Positions 9,446-18,593 of a DNA stretch of 64,000 nt are shown in pieces (the stretch's first letter is position 1; each line of letters starts with the position of its first letter). The DNA is from Pontibacter chinhatensis (lineage in GTDB: Bacteria; Bacteroidota; Bacteroidia; Cytophagales; Hymenobacteraceae). A program made the position numbers and the translations under genes. Under the pieces are notes generated by a model. The model was not told the DNA's origin. It saw nothing but the letters and a program-made list of their open reading frames with translations, and ran no database searches. The DNA is taken from positions 62,001 to 126,000 of the forward strand of contig NZ_FOOT01000001.1 in the NCBI RefSeq assembly GCF_900113285.1, in the 5' to 3' direction.

Positions 9446-9456
9446 TTTTAAAGGAG

Positions 9457-9530
9457 CGGTCTGGACGGGACTCGAACCCGCGACCTCCGCCGTGACAGGG
9501 CGGCATTCTAACCAACTGAACTACCAGACC
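9457..9530 (-). tRNA. tRNA-Asp(GTC), copy 3 in transcription order
   Basis: Read on the minus strand, the acceptor arms GGTCTGG / CCAGACC pair perfectly. The anticodon stem CCGCC/GGCGG encloses loop CTGTCAC, so the anticodon is GTC (Asp). The T arm is GCGGGTTCGAGTCCCGT. The gene is 74 nt with discriminator G; CCA is not encoded. It is the promoter-distal copy of three. Confidence 0.97.
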
Positions 9531-9591
9531 AATGTTTTTATGATGCAGTGCCTTTTGCTGCTGCTTTGCGTCTACCGCAGTTATTAAGCTG

Positions 9592-9665
9592 CGGTCTGGA
9601 CGGGACTCGAACCCGCGACCTCCGCCGTGACAGGGCGGCATTCTAACCAACTGAACTACCAGACC
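9592..9665 (-). tRNA. tRNA-Asp(GTC), copy 2
   Basis: Same 74-nt sequence as the neighbouring copies: acceptor GGTCTGG/CCAGACC, anticodon loop CTGTCAC (GTC), discriminator G and no encoded CCA. It lies exactly 135 bases from each flanking copy. Confidence 0.97.
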
Positions 9666-9726
9666 AATGTTTTTATGATGCAGTGCCTTTTGCTGCTGCT
9701 TTGCGTCTACCGCAGTTATTAAGCTG

Positions 9727-9800
9727 CGGTCTGGACGGGACTCGAACCCGCGACCTCCGCCGTGACAGGGCGGCATTCTAACCAACTGAACTACCAGACC
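9727..9800 (-). tRNA. tRNA-Asp(GTC), copy 1
   Basis: The promoter-proximal copy, identical in sequence to the other two, with anticodon GTC. A TTTG-N20-TACCTTTG promoter lies about 37 bases upstream on the minus strand. Confidence 0.97.
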
Positions 9801-9836
9801 TAATGTTTTTCCTTAACTGTGACTGTTAAAGTGATG

Positions 9837-9868
9837 CAAAGGTATGTTCTCGGATTCAATTGTGCAAA
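9837..9868 (-). promoter_or_regulatory. Bacteroidota-type promoter for the tRNA-Asp operon
   Basis: On the minus strand a TTTG (-33 element, 9865-9868) is followed after 20 bases by TACCTTTG (-7 element TAnnTTTG, 9837-9844). Spacing and motifs fit the consensus described for the primary sigma factor of Bacteroidetes. Transcription would start near 9830, leaving a leader of about 30 nt. Confidence 0.75.
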
Positions 9869-9991
9869 TGCTTAGCATCATTTTGGAGCTATATTTTGAA
9901 CCATTTTAGCGAACAGCTTCATTTACAGCCCAATTATTTTAAAGGGCAAGTATAAATTTACGGTTCTACTGCGTTCATTGGCAGAAAATCT

Positions 9992-9999
9992 TAAATTTG
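9992..9999 (+). promoter_or_regulatory. Candidate -7 element for accA
   Basis: TAAATTTG matches TAnnTTTG, 25 bases upstream of the accA start. I see no clear TTTG at the expected -33 distance, so this is a partial match. Confidence 0.4.
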
Positions 10000-10024
10000 T
10001 AACGCTAAACACAGCTACGAAACT

Positions 10025-10975
10025 ATGCTTTTAGATTTTGAACAGCCTATAGCTGCACTGGAGGGCAAACTGCAGGAGATGAAAAAACTGGCCGAGGAGA
10101 GTCAGGTAGATGTTTCCGAGGCGGTTAAGGCGCTCGAAGAGAAAATCAAGACACTTAAGAAAGAGACTTACGCTAACCTTACACGCTGGCAGCGTGTTCA
10201 GCTTTCCCGTCATCCCGACAGACCCTATACGTTAGACTACATTCACGGCATCACCGAGAAGTTTGTTGAGCTGCACGGCGACCGCACTGTAAGCGACGAC
10301 AAGGCCATGGTTGGTGGTTTTGGCGAGCTGGATGGCCGTAGCGTGATGTTCATCGGTCAGCAGAAGGGCCGCAACACCAAGCAGCGCCAGATGCGCAACT
10401 TTGGTATGGCTAACCCAGAGGGGTACCGAAAGGCACTGCGCCTGATGAAAATGGCTGAGAAGTTTAACAAGCCTATCGTTACCTTCATCGACACACCGGG
10501 CGCATTTCCAGGGCTGGAGGCAGAGGAGCGCGGACAGGGTGAGGCAATTGCCCGAAATCTGAAGGAGATGTTCATGCTGAAAGTTCCTGTTATCTGCGTC
10601 ATTATTGGCGAGGGAGCCTCAGGCGGTGCGCTTGGCATTGCTATTGGCGATCGTGTGATGATGCTGGAGAATACCTGGTACTCGGTTATTTCTCCGGAAT
10701 CCTGCTCGTCTATACTTTGGCGCAGCTGGAACTACAAAGAGCAGGCAGCTGAGGCGCTTAAGCTAACGGCTTCAGACATGCTCAAGCACAAGCTTATTGA
10801 TGGCATCATCAAAGAGCCGCTCGGGGGCGCACACCTGGACCCGAACAAGATGATGACAACCCTTAAAAAGGAAGTTATCAGATTACTGGACGAGCTCGGA
10901 ACCATGGACCCGGAGGAACGTATCATGGAGCGTATCGAGAAGTTCTCTAACATGGGCGTTGTGCTGGAGGCATAA
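10025..10975 (+). CDS. accA: Acetyl-CoA carboxylase carboxyltransferase subunit alpha
   Basis: The 316-residue length is normal for AccA. The N-terminal helical region ([18 protein letters not shown]) is followed by the carboxyltransferase fold with [27 protein letters not shown] and the [15 protein letters not shown] segment that shapes the carboxybiotin site. With AccD it transfers carbon dioxide from biotin to acetyl-CoA in the first step of fatty-acid synthesis. The conserved [12 protein letters not shown] block is encoded with ATA-CTT for Ile-Leu, creating a TATACTT copy (10711-10717) in a highly constrained site. It is monocistronic, with its own terminator. Confidence 0.97.
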   Translation: MLLDFEQPIAALEGKLQEMKKLAEESQVDVSEAVKALEEKIKTLKKETYANLTRWQRVQLSRHPDRPYTLDYIHGITEKFVELHGDRTVSDDKAMVGGFGELDGRSVMFIGQQKGRNTKQRQMRNFGMANPEGYRKALRLMKMAEKFNKPIVTFIDTPGAFPGLEAEERGQGEAIARNLKEMFMLKVPVICVIIGEGASGGALGIAIGDRVMMLENTWYSVISPESCSSILWRSWNYKEQAAEALKLTASDMLKHKLIDGIIKEPLGGAHLDPNKMMTTLKKEVIRLLDELGTMDPEERIMERIEKFSNMGVVLEA

Positions 10976-11005
10976 ATTCAGCATAAATACCTACACTTAT
11001 AAGGA

Positions 11006-11050
11006 TGAATTAGAGGCGGGAGCACCAGTGCTACGCTCTAATTCATTTTT
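11006..11050 (+). terminator. accA: Terminator of accA
   Basis: A 10-bp stem (TGAATTAGAG / CTCTAATTCA) with an internal GCG/CGC extension is followed by TTTTT. It lies 30 bases after the accA stop. Confidence 0.75.
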
Positions 11051-11098
11051 ATTTATAGCCTGTCAGAAGTATAAACCCTAACCCAACCACACAGCAAA

Positions 11099-11941
11099 AT
11101 GAAACTACACGTTATCGACACAGGATTTTTTAAACTGGATGGCGGTGCTATGTTCGGCGTAGTACCCAAAACGCTTTGGCAAAGGACCAATCCCGCTGAT
11201 GAGAACAACCTGTGCACGTGGGCCATGCGCTGTTTATTGATTGAGGACGGTGACAGGCTGATACTGATTGACAATGGGATAGGGGATAAGCAGGACGCGA
11301 AGTTCTTTAGCCATTATTACCTGCATGGGGATGACACGCTTCTGGGTTCTCTTAAGGCAGCTGGCTTCTCCCCGGAGGACGTGACGGACATGTTCCTGAC
11401 GCACCTGCACTTCGACCATTGCGGAGGCGGGGTAAAGTATAAAAACAGTAACGGGGGGCTTGAGCTCGTCTTTCCCAATGCTACTTATTGGTCTAACGCT
11501 GACCACTGGAAATGGGCGACAGAACCGAACCCAAGGGAGAAAGCTTCCTTCCTGAGAGAAAACATATATCCCATGCAGGAGAGCGGCCAGCTGAAATTTA
11601 TTGACCCTGCGGCGCCTTCTCCTTTCCCGCAGTTCGATATCTTCTTTGCCGACGGCCACACCGATAAAATGATGGTGCCTATACTTAAGTATAAGGGCCG
11701 GAAACTGGCGTATATGGCTGATTTGCTCCCATCGGTTGGCCACATTCCGCTGCCTTATGTGATGGGTTATGACACCAGACCGCTGCTTACCTTGGATGAG
11801 AAAGCACGTTTCCTGAACCAGGCAGCAGACGAGGAGATGGTGCTGTTTTTGGAGCATGATGCGGTAAACGAGTGCTGCTCTGTGCAACACACCGAGAAAG
11901 GCGTGCGCGTGAGAGAGACATTTAGTCTTTCAGAAGTATAA
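11099..11941 (+). CDS. MBL-fold metallo-hydrolase
   Basis: The 280-residue protein carries the metallo-beta-lactamase signature THLHFDHCGG near residues 100-109, later metal-ligand histidines (FADGHTDKMM near 181 and LEHDAVNE near 251), and the opening GTGFF/NLCTWAMRC layout of lactonase-like or quorum-quenching MBL proteins. The substrate is unknown. It sits one base ahead of the patatin-like gene, so the two are probably co-translated; a lipid or ester substrate is possible but unproven. The gene contains a perfect TATACTTAAGTATA palindrome (11680-11693, encoding ILKYK) and ends in GAA-GTA-TAA, another heptamer copy. Confidence 0.88.
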   Translation: MKLHVIDTGFFKLDGGAMFGVVPKTLWQRTNPADENNLCTWAMRCLLIEDGDRLILIDNGIGDKQDAKFFSHYYLHGDDTLLGSLKAAGFSPEDVTDMFLTHLHFDHCGGGVKYKNSNGGLELVFPNATYWSNADHWKWATEPNPREKASFLRENIYPMQESGQLKFIDPAAPSPFPQFDIFFADGHTDKMMVPILKYKGRKLAYMADLLPSVGHIPLPYVMGYDTRPLLTLDEKARFLNQAADEEMVLFLEHDAVNECCSVQHTEKGVRVRETFSLSEV

Positions 11942-11942
11942 C

Positions 11943-12707
11943 ATGCGGGTGGGGCTTGCGTTATCTGGGGGCGGGGCAAGAGGTATCGCGCACCTGGGTG
12001 TTTTAAAGGCGCTGGATGAGCAGGGGGTGAAGGTCAGTATGATTTCTGGTGTCAGCTCTGGGGCAATTGCAGGCGTGCTGTATGCCTACGGGTATGCTCC
12101 TGACGAAATCCTGAAGCTGATCAAAGAGCTTAGCGTTTTCCATGTGATGCGGCCGGTGTTCGGGAAGCGGGGCTTGCTGCACCTGGAAGAGGTGGAGAAG
12201 CTTTTCAACAAGTACCTGGGCCCGCAGCTGCGATTCGAAGACCTGAAAATTCCGGTGGTGGTGAGCGCAACAGAAATGAATGAGGGCGTAACAGCCTATT
12301 TTTCTTCCGGGAATGTAATCAAACCTTTGCTGGCTTCTTCTGCCGTGCCCATACTTTATCAGCCCGTTTTGTTTGAGGGCAAGACCTTGAATGATGGGGG
12401 ACTGCTCAACAACCTGCCTATCGAGCCGCTGCATAATAACTGCGACGTGAAGATTGCCGTACACGTGAACCCTGTAAACCACCAGGCGCAGATTACCTCG
12501 CTAACTGGCATGATAGAGCGCACCGTCATGCTGGCCATCAACAACAACGTGAAACTCCGGTTGAATAAATGCGATTTGTTTCTGGAGCCGAAGGAGCTGA
12601 AATCTTACCGTTTAACGAGTTTCCGCAAAGCAGACGAGATATTTGATGTGGGCTACCGGTACGCTATGCACATGGAGCGGTACATCAGGCAGCATGTCAA
12701 CAAATAG
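11943..12707 (+). CDS. Patatin-like phospholipase family protein
   Basis: The 254-residue protein opens with the oxyanion-hole motif GGGARG (residues 9-14). The nucleophile elbow is GVSSG (about 36-40) and the catalytic Asp lies in DGG (about 150-152), so the Ser-Asp dyad is complete. It resembles the RssA/YchK branch of bacterial patatins. There is no signal peptide, so it is cytosolic or peripheral at the membrane. It starts one base after the MBL hydrolase stop, consistent with a two-gene operon. Confidence 0.92.
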   Translation: MRVGLALSGGGARGIAHLGVLKALDEQGVKVSMISGVSSGAIAGVLYAYGYAPDEILKLIKELSVFHVMRPVFGKRGLLHLEEVEKLFNKYLGPQLRFEDLKIPVVVSATEMNEGVTAYFSSGNVIKPLLASSAVPILYQPVLFEGKTLNDGGLLNNLPIEPLHNNCDVKIAVHVNPVNHQAQITSLTGMIERTVMLAINNNVKLRLNKCDLFLEPKELKSYRLTSFRKADEIFDVGYRYAMHMERYIRQHVNK

Positions 12708-12797
12708 CTGCAACATTTTAATAAATAAATATTAAATATTGTATATTTTTTTGTCTTTATAACGTAGAATTGTGCTGAAGGAATGGGCAAAATAAAC

Positions 12798-13430
12798 ATG
12801 AAATCACTAAGGCTTATACTTTTATTGATAATGTTTCCGGCGGTTGTAATGGCGCAGGAGAACAAGAGCTTTATGTGGAAGGCGAAAGTAAAGCATGGCT
12901 CTATACTGATAGGAGGCAACATGGATGCCTCGATTCAGAAGACCACGCGGGAACTCAACCTACCCCTGGGGCCGGAAGAGGGAACGAATATACTAGCCAA
13001 CCTCAACTTTAAGGGCGGGTATTTCCCTTTACACGACTTTGCCATAGGGGTAGACATTGGGCTGAGCCACGACAGCTACATTGTATCAGTGGAAGGGGCC
13101 AAGCAGAGTTTCAGGCAGACGTACCTGCTGGCAGGGCCCTTTACGCGCTATTACCTGGATAATGGCGTGTTTGGGGAGCTCAACTTGAAAGGCGGCCTGT
13201 TGTCGCTATCCTCAGGGGGTAGTAAAACAAACATTGCCCAAGGGGCACTAGGTGTTGGGTATGCCCTGTTTGTAAATGAGAAAATATCCGTGGAGCCGAT
13301 GCTATCTTTCCGGTATACCCGCGAGTGGAGAGGCGACAACGCAAACACATCCTTCGGACCGGTGCTGGGAGTAGGGGTACAGGCATACCTGTGGCGCAAA
13401 ACTTCGCATACTATTAAAGAGTCGTTGTAA
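12798..13430 (+). CDS. Outer-membrane beta-barrel protein
   Basis: 210 residues from the ATG at 12798, chosen because it gives a compact signal peptide (MKSLRLILLLIMFPAVVMAQ); an ATG at 12783 adds five residues. The mature chain alternates short strands rich in Gly and aromatic residues (VDIGLSHDSYIVS, TYLLAGPFTRYYLD, GVGYALFVNEKISVEPMLSFRYT) and ends in VGVQAYLW plus a short tail. This resembles small porin-family (OMP_b-brl) proteins. The ligand or role is unknown. It has its own terminator at 13473. Confidence 0.75.
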   Translation: MKSLRLILLLIMFPAVVMAQENKSFMWKAKVKHGSILIGGNMDASIQKTTRELNLPLGPEEGTNILANLNFKGGYFPLHDFAIGVDIGLSHDSYIVSVEGAKQSFRQTYLLAGPFTRYYLDNGVFGELNLKGGLLSLSSGGSKTNIAQGALGVGYALFVNEKISVEPMLSFRYTREWRGDNANTSFGPVLGVGVQAYLWRKTSHTIKESL

Positions 13431-13472
13431 AAAAGCGCAGAAGTGCGTATCTATACATTCTATTTAACCTAT

Positions 13473-13506
13473 AAAGTAGGCTGGTTTTTACCTAGCCTAC
13501 TTTTTT
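13473..13506 (+). terminator. Terminator after the small barrel gene
   Basis: A 10-bp perfect stem (AAAGTAGGCT / AGCCTACTTT) with an 11-base loop is followed by a T run. The next gene starts at 13528. Confidence 0.85.
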
Positions 13507-13527
13507 ACTTTACACCCTTAACAATTC

Positions 13528-14079
13528 ATGGTCGGAAAGTTTATTTCGAAGCTGATTTTTAAAGTAGCGGGATGGAGATTAGAAGGCAATCTTACTCCTG
13601 AGAACCGACGCTGTGTGATGGTAGCGGCCCCACATACTAGCAATTGGGACTTTATCTATGCCCGCGCCGCCTTTTACCTGATGGGAGCACCTATCAAGTA
13701 TACCATTAAGAAGGAGTTCATGAAGTTTCCCTTTGGGCCGCTACTGAAGGCGATGGGCGCCATACCGATTGACAGGGCCAGGAACACACGCATGGTAGAC
13801 GCCATGATTAAAATGTTCGAGGAGAACCCGGGGGACATCTGTGTAATGGTGACGCCGGAGGGAACCCGAAAATACCAGCCGCGTTGGCGCAGGGGTTTTT
13901 ATTATGTTGCCCAAGGCGCTAATGTGCCTATTGTGCTCGGATATCTCGATTATGCCAAAAAGGAGGCTGGCATCGGGCCCACCATTATTCCTACGGGTGA
14001 CATAGAGGCTGACATGGAGAAAATCCTGGCTTTCTATCGCACCAAGACGGGTAAGTTTCCGGAGCAGGGGGTAAGGTAA
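13528..14079 (+). CDS. 1-acylglycerol-3-phosphate O-acyltransferase-like protein
   Basis: The 183-residue protein has the PlsC-type catalytic motif HX4D as HTSNWD near residue 36 and the substrate-binding PEGTR motif near 111-115. It is shorter than classical PlsC and resembles the short acyltransferases common in Bacteroidota. It probably transfers an acyl chain to a lysophospholipid or related acceptor at the inner membrane. It lies alone between two terminators, convergent with smc. Confidence 0.87.
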   Translation: MVGKFISKLIFKVAGWRLEGNLTPENRRCVMVAAPHTSNWDFIYARAAFYLMGAPIKYTIKKEFMKFPFGPLLKAMGAIPIDRARNTRMVDAMIKMFEENPGDICVMVTPEGTRKYQPRWRRGFYYVAQGANVPIVLGYLDYAKKEAGIGPTIIPTGDIEADMEKILAFYRTKTGKFPEQGVR

Positions 14080-14112
14080 GCCTTACGAAGCTCAATTTAT
14101 ACTTTTGCATTT

Positions 14113-14151
14113 AACAAGGAGAGCCGCTATACGTTAGCGGCTCTTCTTGTT
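14113..14151. terminator. Bidirectional terminator between the acyltransferase gene and smc
   Basis: A 17-position stem (AACAAGGAGAGCCGCTA / TAGCGGCTCTTCTTGTT, one wobble) with loop TACGT. T runs follow on the plus side. It serves the plus-strand acyltransferase gene and lies just after the smc stop on the minus strand. Confidence 0.85.
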
Positions 14152-14171
14152 TTTATACTTGTGTTCTGGTG

Positions 14172-17100
14172 CTAGGCAATCTGGCGCAAATCCACAGGGA
14201 TTACCCTGGAGATGCCTGCTTCAATCATGGTGATGCCGTACATCACGTCGGTTGAGGACATGGTGCGCTTGTTGTGCGTTACCACGATGAACTGCGACTC
14301 GTTCGAGAACTTGCGGATGATGTTGTTAAACTTGTCGATGTTGGCGTCGTCCAGCGGCGCGTCCACCTCATCGAAGATACAAAACGGCGCTGGCTTGAGT
14401 AGGTAGATGGCAAACAGCAGCGAGATGGCTGTTAGCGTTTTCTCCCCGCCCGACAGCTGGTTGATCGTGAGCGGACGCTTGCCTTTTGGCTGGGCCATGA
14501 TCTCTATCTTTGCCTCCAGCGGATTTTTCGGGTCGGAGATAACCAGGTCGCAGTTGTCTTCCTCGGTGAAGAGGCTGCGGAACACGTGCTTGAAGTTATC
14601 CTTAATCTGGTTGAACGAGTCCATGAACTTCTCCTTAGCCACCGTGTCAATCTCGTTGATAGTGTCAATCAGCGCGTTTTTGGCGTTAACCAGATCATTG
14701 CGCTGCTCGGTGATGAATTTTTCACGCTCCTCAATCTCGGCGTAGGCTTCGGCAGCCATGGCGTTTACCGGCCCCATCTTGTCAAGCTGCGATCTGACGC
14801 TGGCAATGTGCTGGCTCAGTTCGTCGTTCGATAACGGGATCAGCAGGTCTTCCTCCGGCAGTGGGCTCGCGAAATCCTCGTCTGAAATGTTAAACTCGGC
14901 AGCCAGGCGCTCTTTAATCGCCACCAGCTTCAGTTGGGTGTCGTTTTTGGCCTGTTGCATGCGCATCAGCAGTTCATCAGAGTTCTGGCGCTTGCGCTGC
15001 ATCTCGCGTATACTTTTCTCTTTCTCGTCCAGGTCGCCGCGCAGGGAGAAGTATTCCTTCTCTATCTCCTCCAACTCCTCGGCATAGGCCTGGCGGGCTT
15101 CGTTCATACTTTCCACCACCTGCTGGTTTTCAAGTATAAATCCCTCTGCCTCTGATATTTCCTGTTCCGATTTAACCAGTTCCTGCTTCAGCCCTTCAAT
15201 ACGCTCCAGGTTTGTCTCCACCGACTTCTGCTTGTAGCTGATTTCCTGCTGCAAACTGGCAAAACGGTTCTTGAGCTGGTGGAACTGGATGTTTTCCTGG
15301 TTATAGCGGCCCGAGATAACGGCAATCTGTTCCTGCTGGCGCTCCAGGTTGGCAGCATGCACGGCAATTTCCTCCTCCAGGCGCTGCAGATCCCGCTGGT
15401 CCGCCTCGGCCTGCGGCGATACTTCCATACTTTGCTCGCGCAGTTCCAGCAGGCGCTCTTGCAGCTCATCACGCTTCTGATCAAAATTGCGGATGTTCTG
15501 CTGGTGTTGCTCGTGCCGGATGCGCACCGTAAGCAAATCCTGCTGCAACTTACTAACTTCTTTTTCCAGCGCTTTTATAGTTTCCCGCTCCGACTCATTT
15601 CGGTAGTTCTGCAGGATCTGGTGCTGCGTGTTGATGCGGCCCTGCAATACCTCTACCTGCTCTTGTAGCTCAGCGACCTCTTCGGCCAGTTTCTCCAGGT
15701 TTTGCTTACGGCCCAGACGGTTTCCATCGAATACACCCACTGAACCGCCTGTCAGACTTAATGGCTTACGGATAGCACTGCCGTCTTTGAGGATGATGGT
15801 TTTATACTCGTGTCCATAAAGCTCCTCCTCCGCGTCGTCGGTGATGTAGACGTTGCGGAGCATATACTTGAGCAGGGTGCTATACTTTTTGTCTGCCGAA
15901 ACCAGTTCGTAGGCGGCTTGCAGGTTGCCCTCGCTGAAGGTGGCCGTCGGCTCCAGATCTTCAATTTCCGAAAATATAATAAAGTTGGCGCGACCCTTAT
16001 TTTCGGTCTTCAAAAGGGCAACTGCGTCCACCGCGTCCTGCAGTTCATCCACTACGAAGTAGTTCATGTACTGCTCCAGGTAACTTTCAATAAGGCCTTT
16101 ATACTCAGGCTTACAGACAAGTATATCGGATAGGAGCGGGGCAGGTTTGCTCCAGCTGTCGGCCTTGCTCAGGAACTTAATCGCTTCCGGGAATCCCTCC
16201 ATGTTCTCCACCAGCGACTTGGTCAGGTTATACTGGTTTTGCTTGGAGTCTAGGGTACGGTTTTGCTCTACGAGCTCGCCTTTTAGCTCTTCAATGTTAG
16301 CCTCGGTGGTTTCTATACTTTGCTGCAGCGTTTCCTCTTTGGCCTGCAGGCGCACCAGCTCAGAAGTGCGCTCCTCCAGGACCTGTTGGGCTTCCTGCAA
16401 CTGCTCCTGCAGCACGCGACCATCCTCGTCGGCGGTTAGTTGCTGCTGTTGCAAGCGTTCGAGCTCCTGGTTGATGTTCTGTATCTGTACCTGGCTAATC
16501 TCAAGCGATTTGCTCAGTTGGTATACTTCGTTCTGCTTGGCTTTCTGCTGCTGCACCAGTTCCTGGTAAACTTCCTGCATACTTGCTTTCTGCTCGTTGG
16601 CCTCCTGCAGCTGCTCTTTCATGGCAGCTACCTGCTCTTCCGCCTCGGCAAAGTTGTCTTGTACGGCCGCCAGTTCGTCGCGCAGCTCCAGTATACTTTC
16701 CTGGGTGTGCTCTACGTTAGCCGTGTCCTGGCTGATTTGCTGGCGCAGCTGCTGCATGCGCTCCTTCAGGTAAGTGCTACGCTCTGACCTGAGTTTGATG
16801 TCGTTTTCGAGCTGGCGCAGCTTGGCCGTCTGCACCTGCATGGTACGCTGCATCTCGGCCAGCCTTTCCTGCGTCTCGTTCAGCTCCTCCTTCTGTCCGG
16901 CGATAGCCTCTTCGGCCTCTGTTACGACGGCGATATAGTTCTCCTTCAGCGAGGCTTCCTGCTGCACATCCTGCTCCAGTCGCTCCAGCGTTTGCTGGTA
17001 CTGGGCAATGTTGCGGCGGGCAAACTCCAGGCTGTGCTTCTTGTAGTCGTCCTTCAGGTTAAAATACTTAACGGCCTGCTTTGCCTGTCGTTCCAGCGTC

Positions 17101-17708
17101 TTCATGTTCTTGTCGATTTCGTGCAGCAGGTCCTCCACGCGTTCCAGGTCAGCATCAGTCTCCTCAAGTTTCTTCAGCGTTTGCTTTTTGCGCACCCGGA
17201 ACTTGGAAATACCGGCAGCCTCTTCAAACAGCAGGCGGCGAGAGTTTTCCTTGTCGTTCAGGATCTCGTCCACCATTTTCAGCTCGATGATGGCGTAGCT
17301 GTCGGAACCGATACCCGTATCAAGGAAAAGCTCGTTGATGTCTTTCAGGCGGCAGGTTACTCCGTTCAGCATATACTCACTCTCGCCGGTGCGGTAGTAT
17401 TTACGCGTCACTGTTACCTGCGAGTACTCTGTCGGAAGGATGCCTTTGTTGTTGTCGAAAGTGATAGACACCTCGGCCATCTGCACGGGCTTGCGGGTTT
17501 TGGAGCCGTTAAAAATTACGTTCTCCATCTTATCGGAGCGGAGGTTACGTGTTCTCTGCTCACCCAGCACCCAGCGTATGGCATCCACAATGTTGGACTT
17601 GCCACAGCCATTGGGCCCCACAATGCCGGTAATCCCGTTGTCGAAGTTGATGACGACGCGGTCGCCAAAACTCTTGAACCCTTTGATTTCTAATCTTGAA
17701 ACTTGCAT
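14172..17708 (-). CDS. smc: Chromosome segregation protein SMC
   Basis: The 1178-residue length matches bacterial SMC. The N-terminal ATPase half has Walker A GPNGCGKSNIVDAIRW near 32. Two long coiled coils flank a hinge domain around residues 510-650 (FPEAIKFLSKAD onward). The C-terminal half has the signature LSGGEKTLTAISLLFA and Walker B FCIFDEVDAPLDD. SMC dimers organise and segregate the chromosome with ScpA/ScpB, which are not encoded here. The coiled-coil parts contain about eight copies of the heptamer. The C-terminus is complete. Confidence 0.97.
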   Translation of the reverse strand: MQVSRLEIKGFKSFGDRVVINFDNGITGIVGPNGCGKSNIVDAIRWVLGEQRTRNLRSDKMENVIFNGSKTRKPVQMAEVSITFDNNKGILPTEYSQVTVTRKYYRTGESEYMLNGVTCRLKDINELFLDTGIGSDSYAIIELKMVDEILNDKENSRRLLFEEAAGISKFRVRKKQTLKKLEETDADLERVEDLLHEIDKNMKTLERQAKQAVKYFNLKDDYKKHSLEFARRNIAQYQQTLERLEQDVQQEASLKENYIAVVTEAEEAIAGQKEELNETQERLAEMQRTMQVQTAKLRQLENDIKLRSERSTYLKERMQQLRQQISQDTANVEHTQESILELRDELAAVQDNFAEAEEQVAAMKEQLQEANEQKASMQEVYQELVQQQKAKQNEVYQLSKSLEISQVQIQNINQELERLQQQQLTADEDGRVLQEQLQEAQQVLEERTSELVRLQAKEETLQQSIETTEANIEELKGELVEQNRTLDSKQNQYNLTKSLVENMEGFPEAIKFLSKADSWSKPAPLLSDILVCKPEYKGLIESYLEQYMNYFVVDELQDAVDAVALLKTENKGRANFIIFSEIEDLEPTATFSEGNLQAAYELVSADKKYSTLLKYMLRNVYITDDAEEELYGHEYKTIILKDGSAIRKPLSLTGGSVGVFDGNRLGRKQNLEKLAEEVAELQEQVEVLQGRINTQHQILQNYRNESERETIKALEKEVSKLQQDLLTVRIRHEQHQQNIRNFDQKRDELQERLLELREQSMEVSPQAEADQRDLQRLEEEIAVHAANLERQQEQIAVISGRYNQENIQFHQLKNRFASLQQEISYKQKSVETNLERIEGLKQELVKSEQEISEAEGFILENQQVVESMNEARQAYAEELEEIEKEYFSLRGDLDEKEKSIREMQRKRQNSDELLMRMQQAKNDTQLKLVAIKERLAAEFNISDEDFASPLPEEDLLIPLSNDELSQHIASVRSQLDKMGPVNAMAAEAYAEIEEREKFITEQRNDLVNAKNALIDTINEIDTVAKEKFMDSFNQIKDNFKHVFRSLFTEEDNCDLVISDPKNPLEAKIEIMAQPKGKRPLTINQLSGGEKTLTAISLLFAIYLLKPAPFCIFDEVDAPLDDANIDKFNNIIRKFSNESQFIVVTHNKRTMSSTDVMYGITMIEAGISRVIPVDLRQIA

Positions 17709-17852
17709 TCGCGTATTGCGGAAACTCTATGATCTTATCTTCAAAAATAAGACGAATTTTCAATAGAACATCTCTTGCAAAGGTATAATTAATGGTTATA
17801 TGGGGTAGAGGCACCCATTTATTTTGCTATATTTGGATAAGAACCGGTGACT

Positions 17853-18380
17853 ATGGAAGATCTTCAGATAATCATTTATATACTGGCAGCCGTGGCCTAC
17901 TTTATCATCACGCAGTGGCGCAAGGCGTTTAGTGGCGGGGATGAGGACGTGGACGTGGAACCCAGAAGGCCGCGACCGCAGCAGCAACCGCCCAAGCCCG
18001 TAACCTCGTTTGAGGACATCCTCCGGGAGTTACAACCTAAGTTAGACCAGGCAAACCGGCAGGGGCAGGAGGTAGTGCAGCAGACAAAAGAGCGCACACG
18101 AGAGATTGTACAGACTGCGCCTGCTATGGTGCCGGCCGAAGCCCCAGCCAGAAAGTATAAAAACTATGATGAGGTAGCTCCTAAAGCGTTATCCTGGGAG
18201 AAGCGTGCAGAAGCGATTGAAGCAGCCAAACAATCGAAGTTGCGCGAGCAGAAAAGTATAAGGGAAGCAGAGCCTGCCCGTGTTACACGGACCAACCGTT
18301 ACAAAGAGATGCTGCGAAACCCCGCCTCGGCGCGTGATGCCGTTATACTTTCAGAGATCTTCAACAGAAGGTATAGTTAG
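17853..18380 (+). CDS. Small membrane-anchored hypothetical protein
   Basis: 175 residues from the ATG at 17853; a GTG at 17847 adds two. One N-terminal transmembrane helix (LQIIIYILAAVAYFII) is followed by a basic and proline-rich linker (RRPRPQQQPPKP), a helical segment (SFEDILRELQPKL) and a long charged helix. The end, NRYKEMLRNPASARDAVILSEIFNRRY, is well ordered and looks like a short conserved motif. The orientation suggests a single-pass inner-membrane protein with a cytosolic tail. It is divergent from smc across about 145 bases. I cannot assign a function. Confidence 0.75.
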   Translation: MEDLQIIIYILAAVAYFIITQWRKAFSGGDEDVDVEPRRPRPQQQPPKPVTSFEDILRELQPKLDQANRQGQEVVQQTKERTREIVQTAPAMVPAEAPARKYKNYDEVAPKALSWEKRAEAIEAAKQSKLREQKSIREAEPARVTRTNRYKEMLRNPASARDAVILSEIFNRRYS

Positions 18381-18593
18381 TTAAGTATGAATTCTGAAGG
18401 AGTGATTTTACCCTGCACGGGTGGTTAATTTCTCTCTTTGCAGCAGGATATGCAGTGCCTTAAAATTTATACTTTCAGGTACATGTGCTGACATCCGATG
18501 GTTTTCATCTTACTAAAGTCTAACTGCGTGACTTATTATGCTTTAACCTATTTTAGTTATACTTAGTCTCAGGCTACTCTCAACATTCCTAAC

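Larger units (their letters stand above)
9457..9800 (-). repeat. 135-bp tandem repeat containing tRNA-Asp genes
   Basis: The three tRNA-Asp genes recur at a period of 135 bases. The two 61-base spacers between them look identical base for base by eye, as do the tRNA bodies. This points to recent tandem duplication or ongoing gene conversion. Confidence 0.9.

Noticed and set aside
9432-9785. An open frame on the minus strand with a threefold protein repeat (VRMPPCHGGGRGFESRPD)
   Set aside because: It is the tRNA-Asp array read as protein; the repeat is the 135-base tRNA unit.
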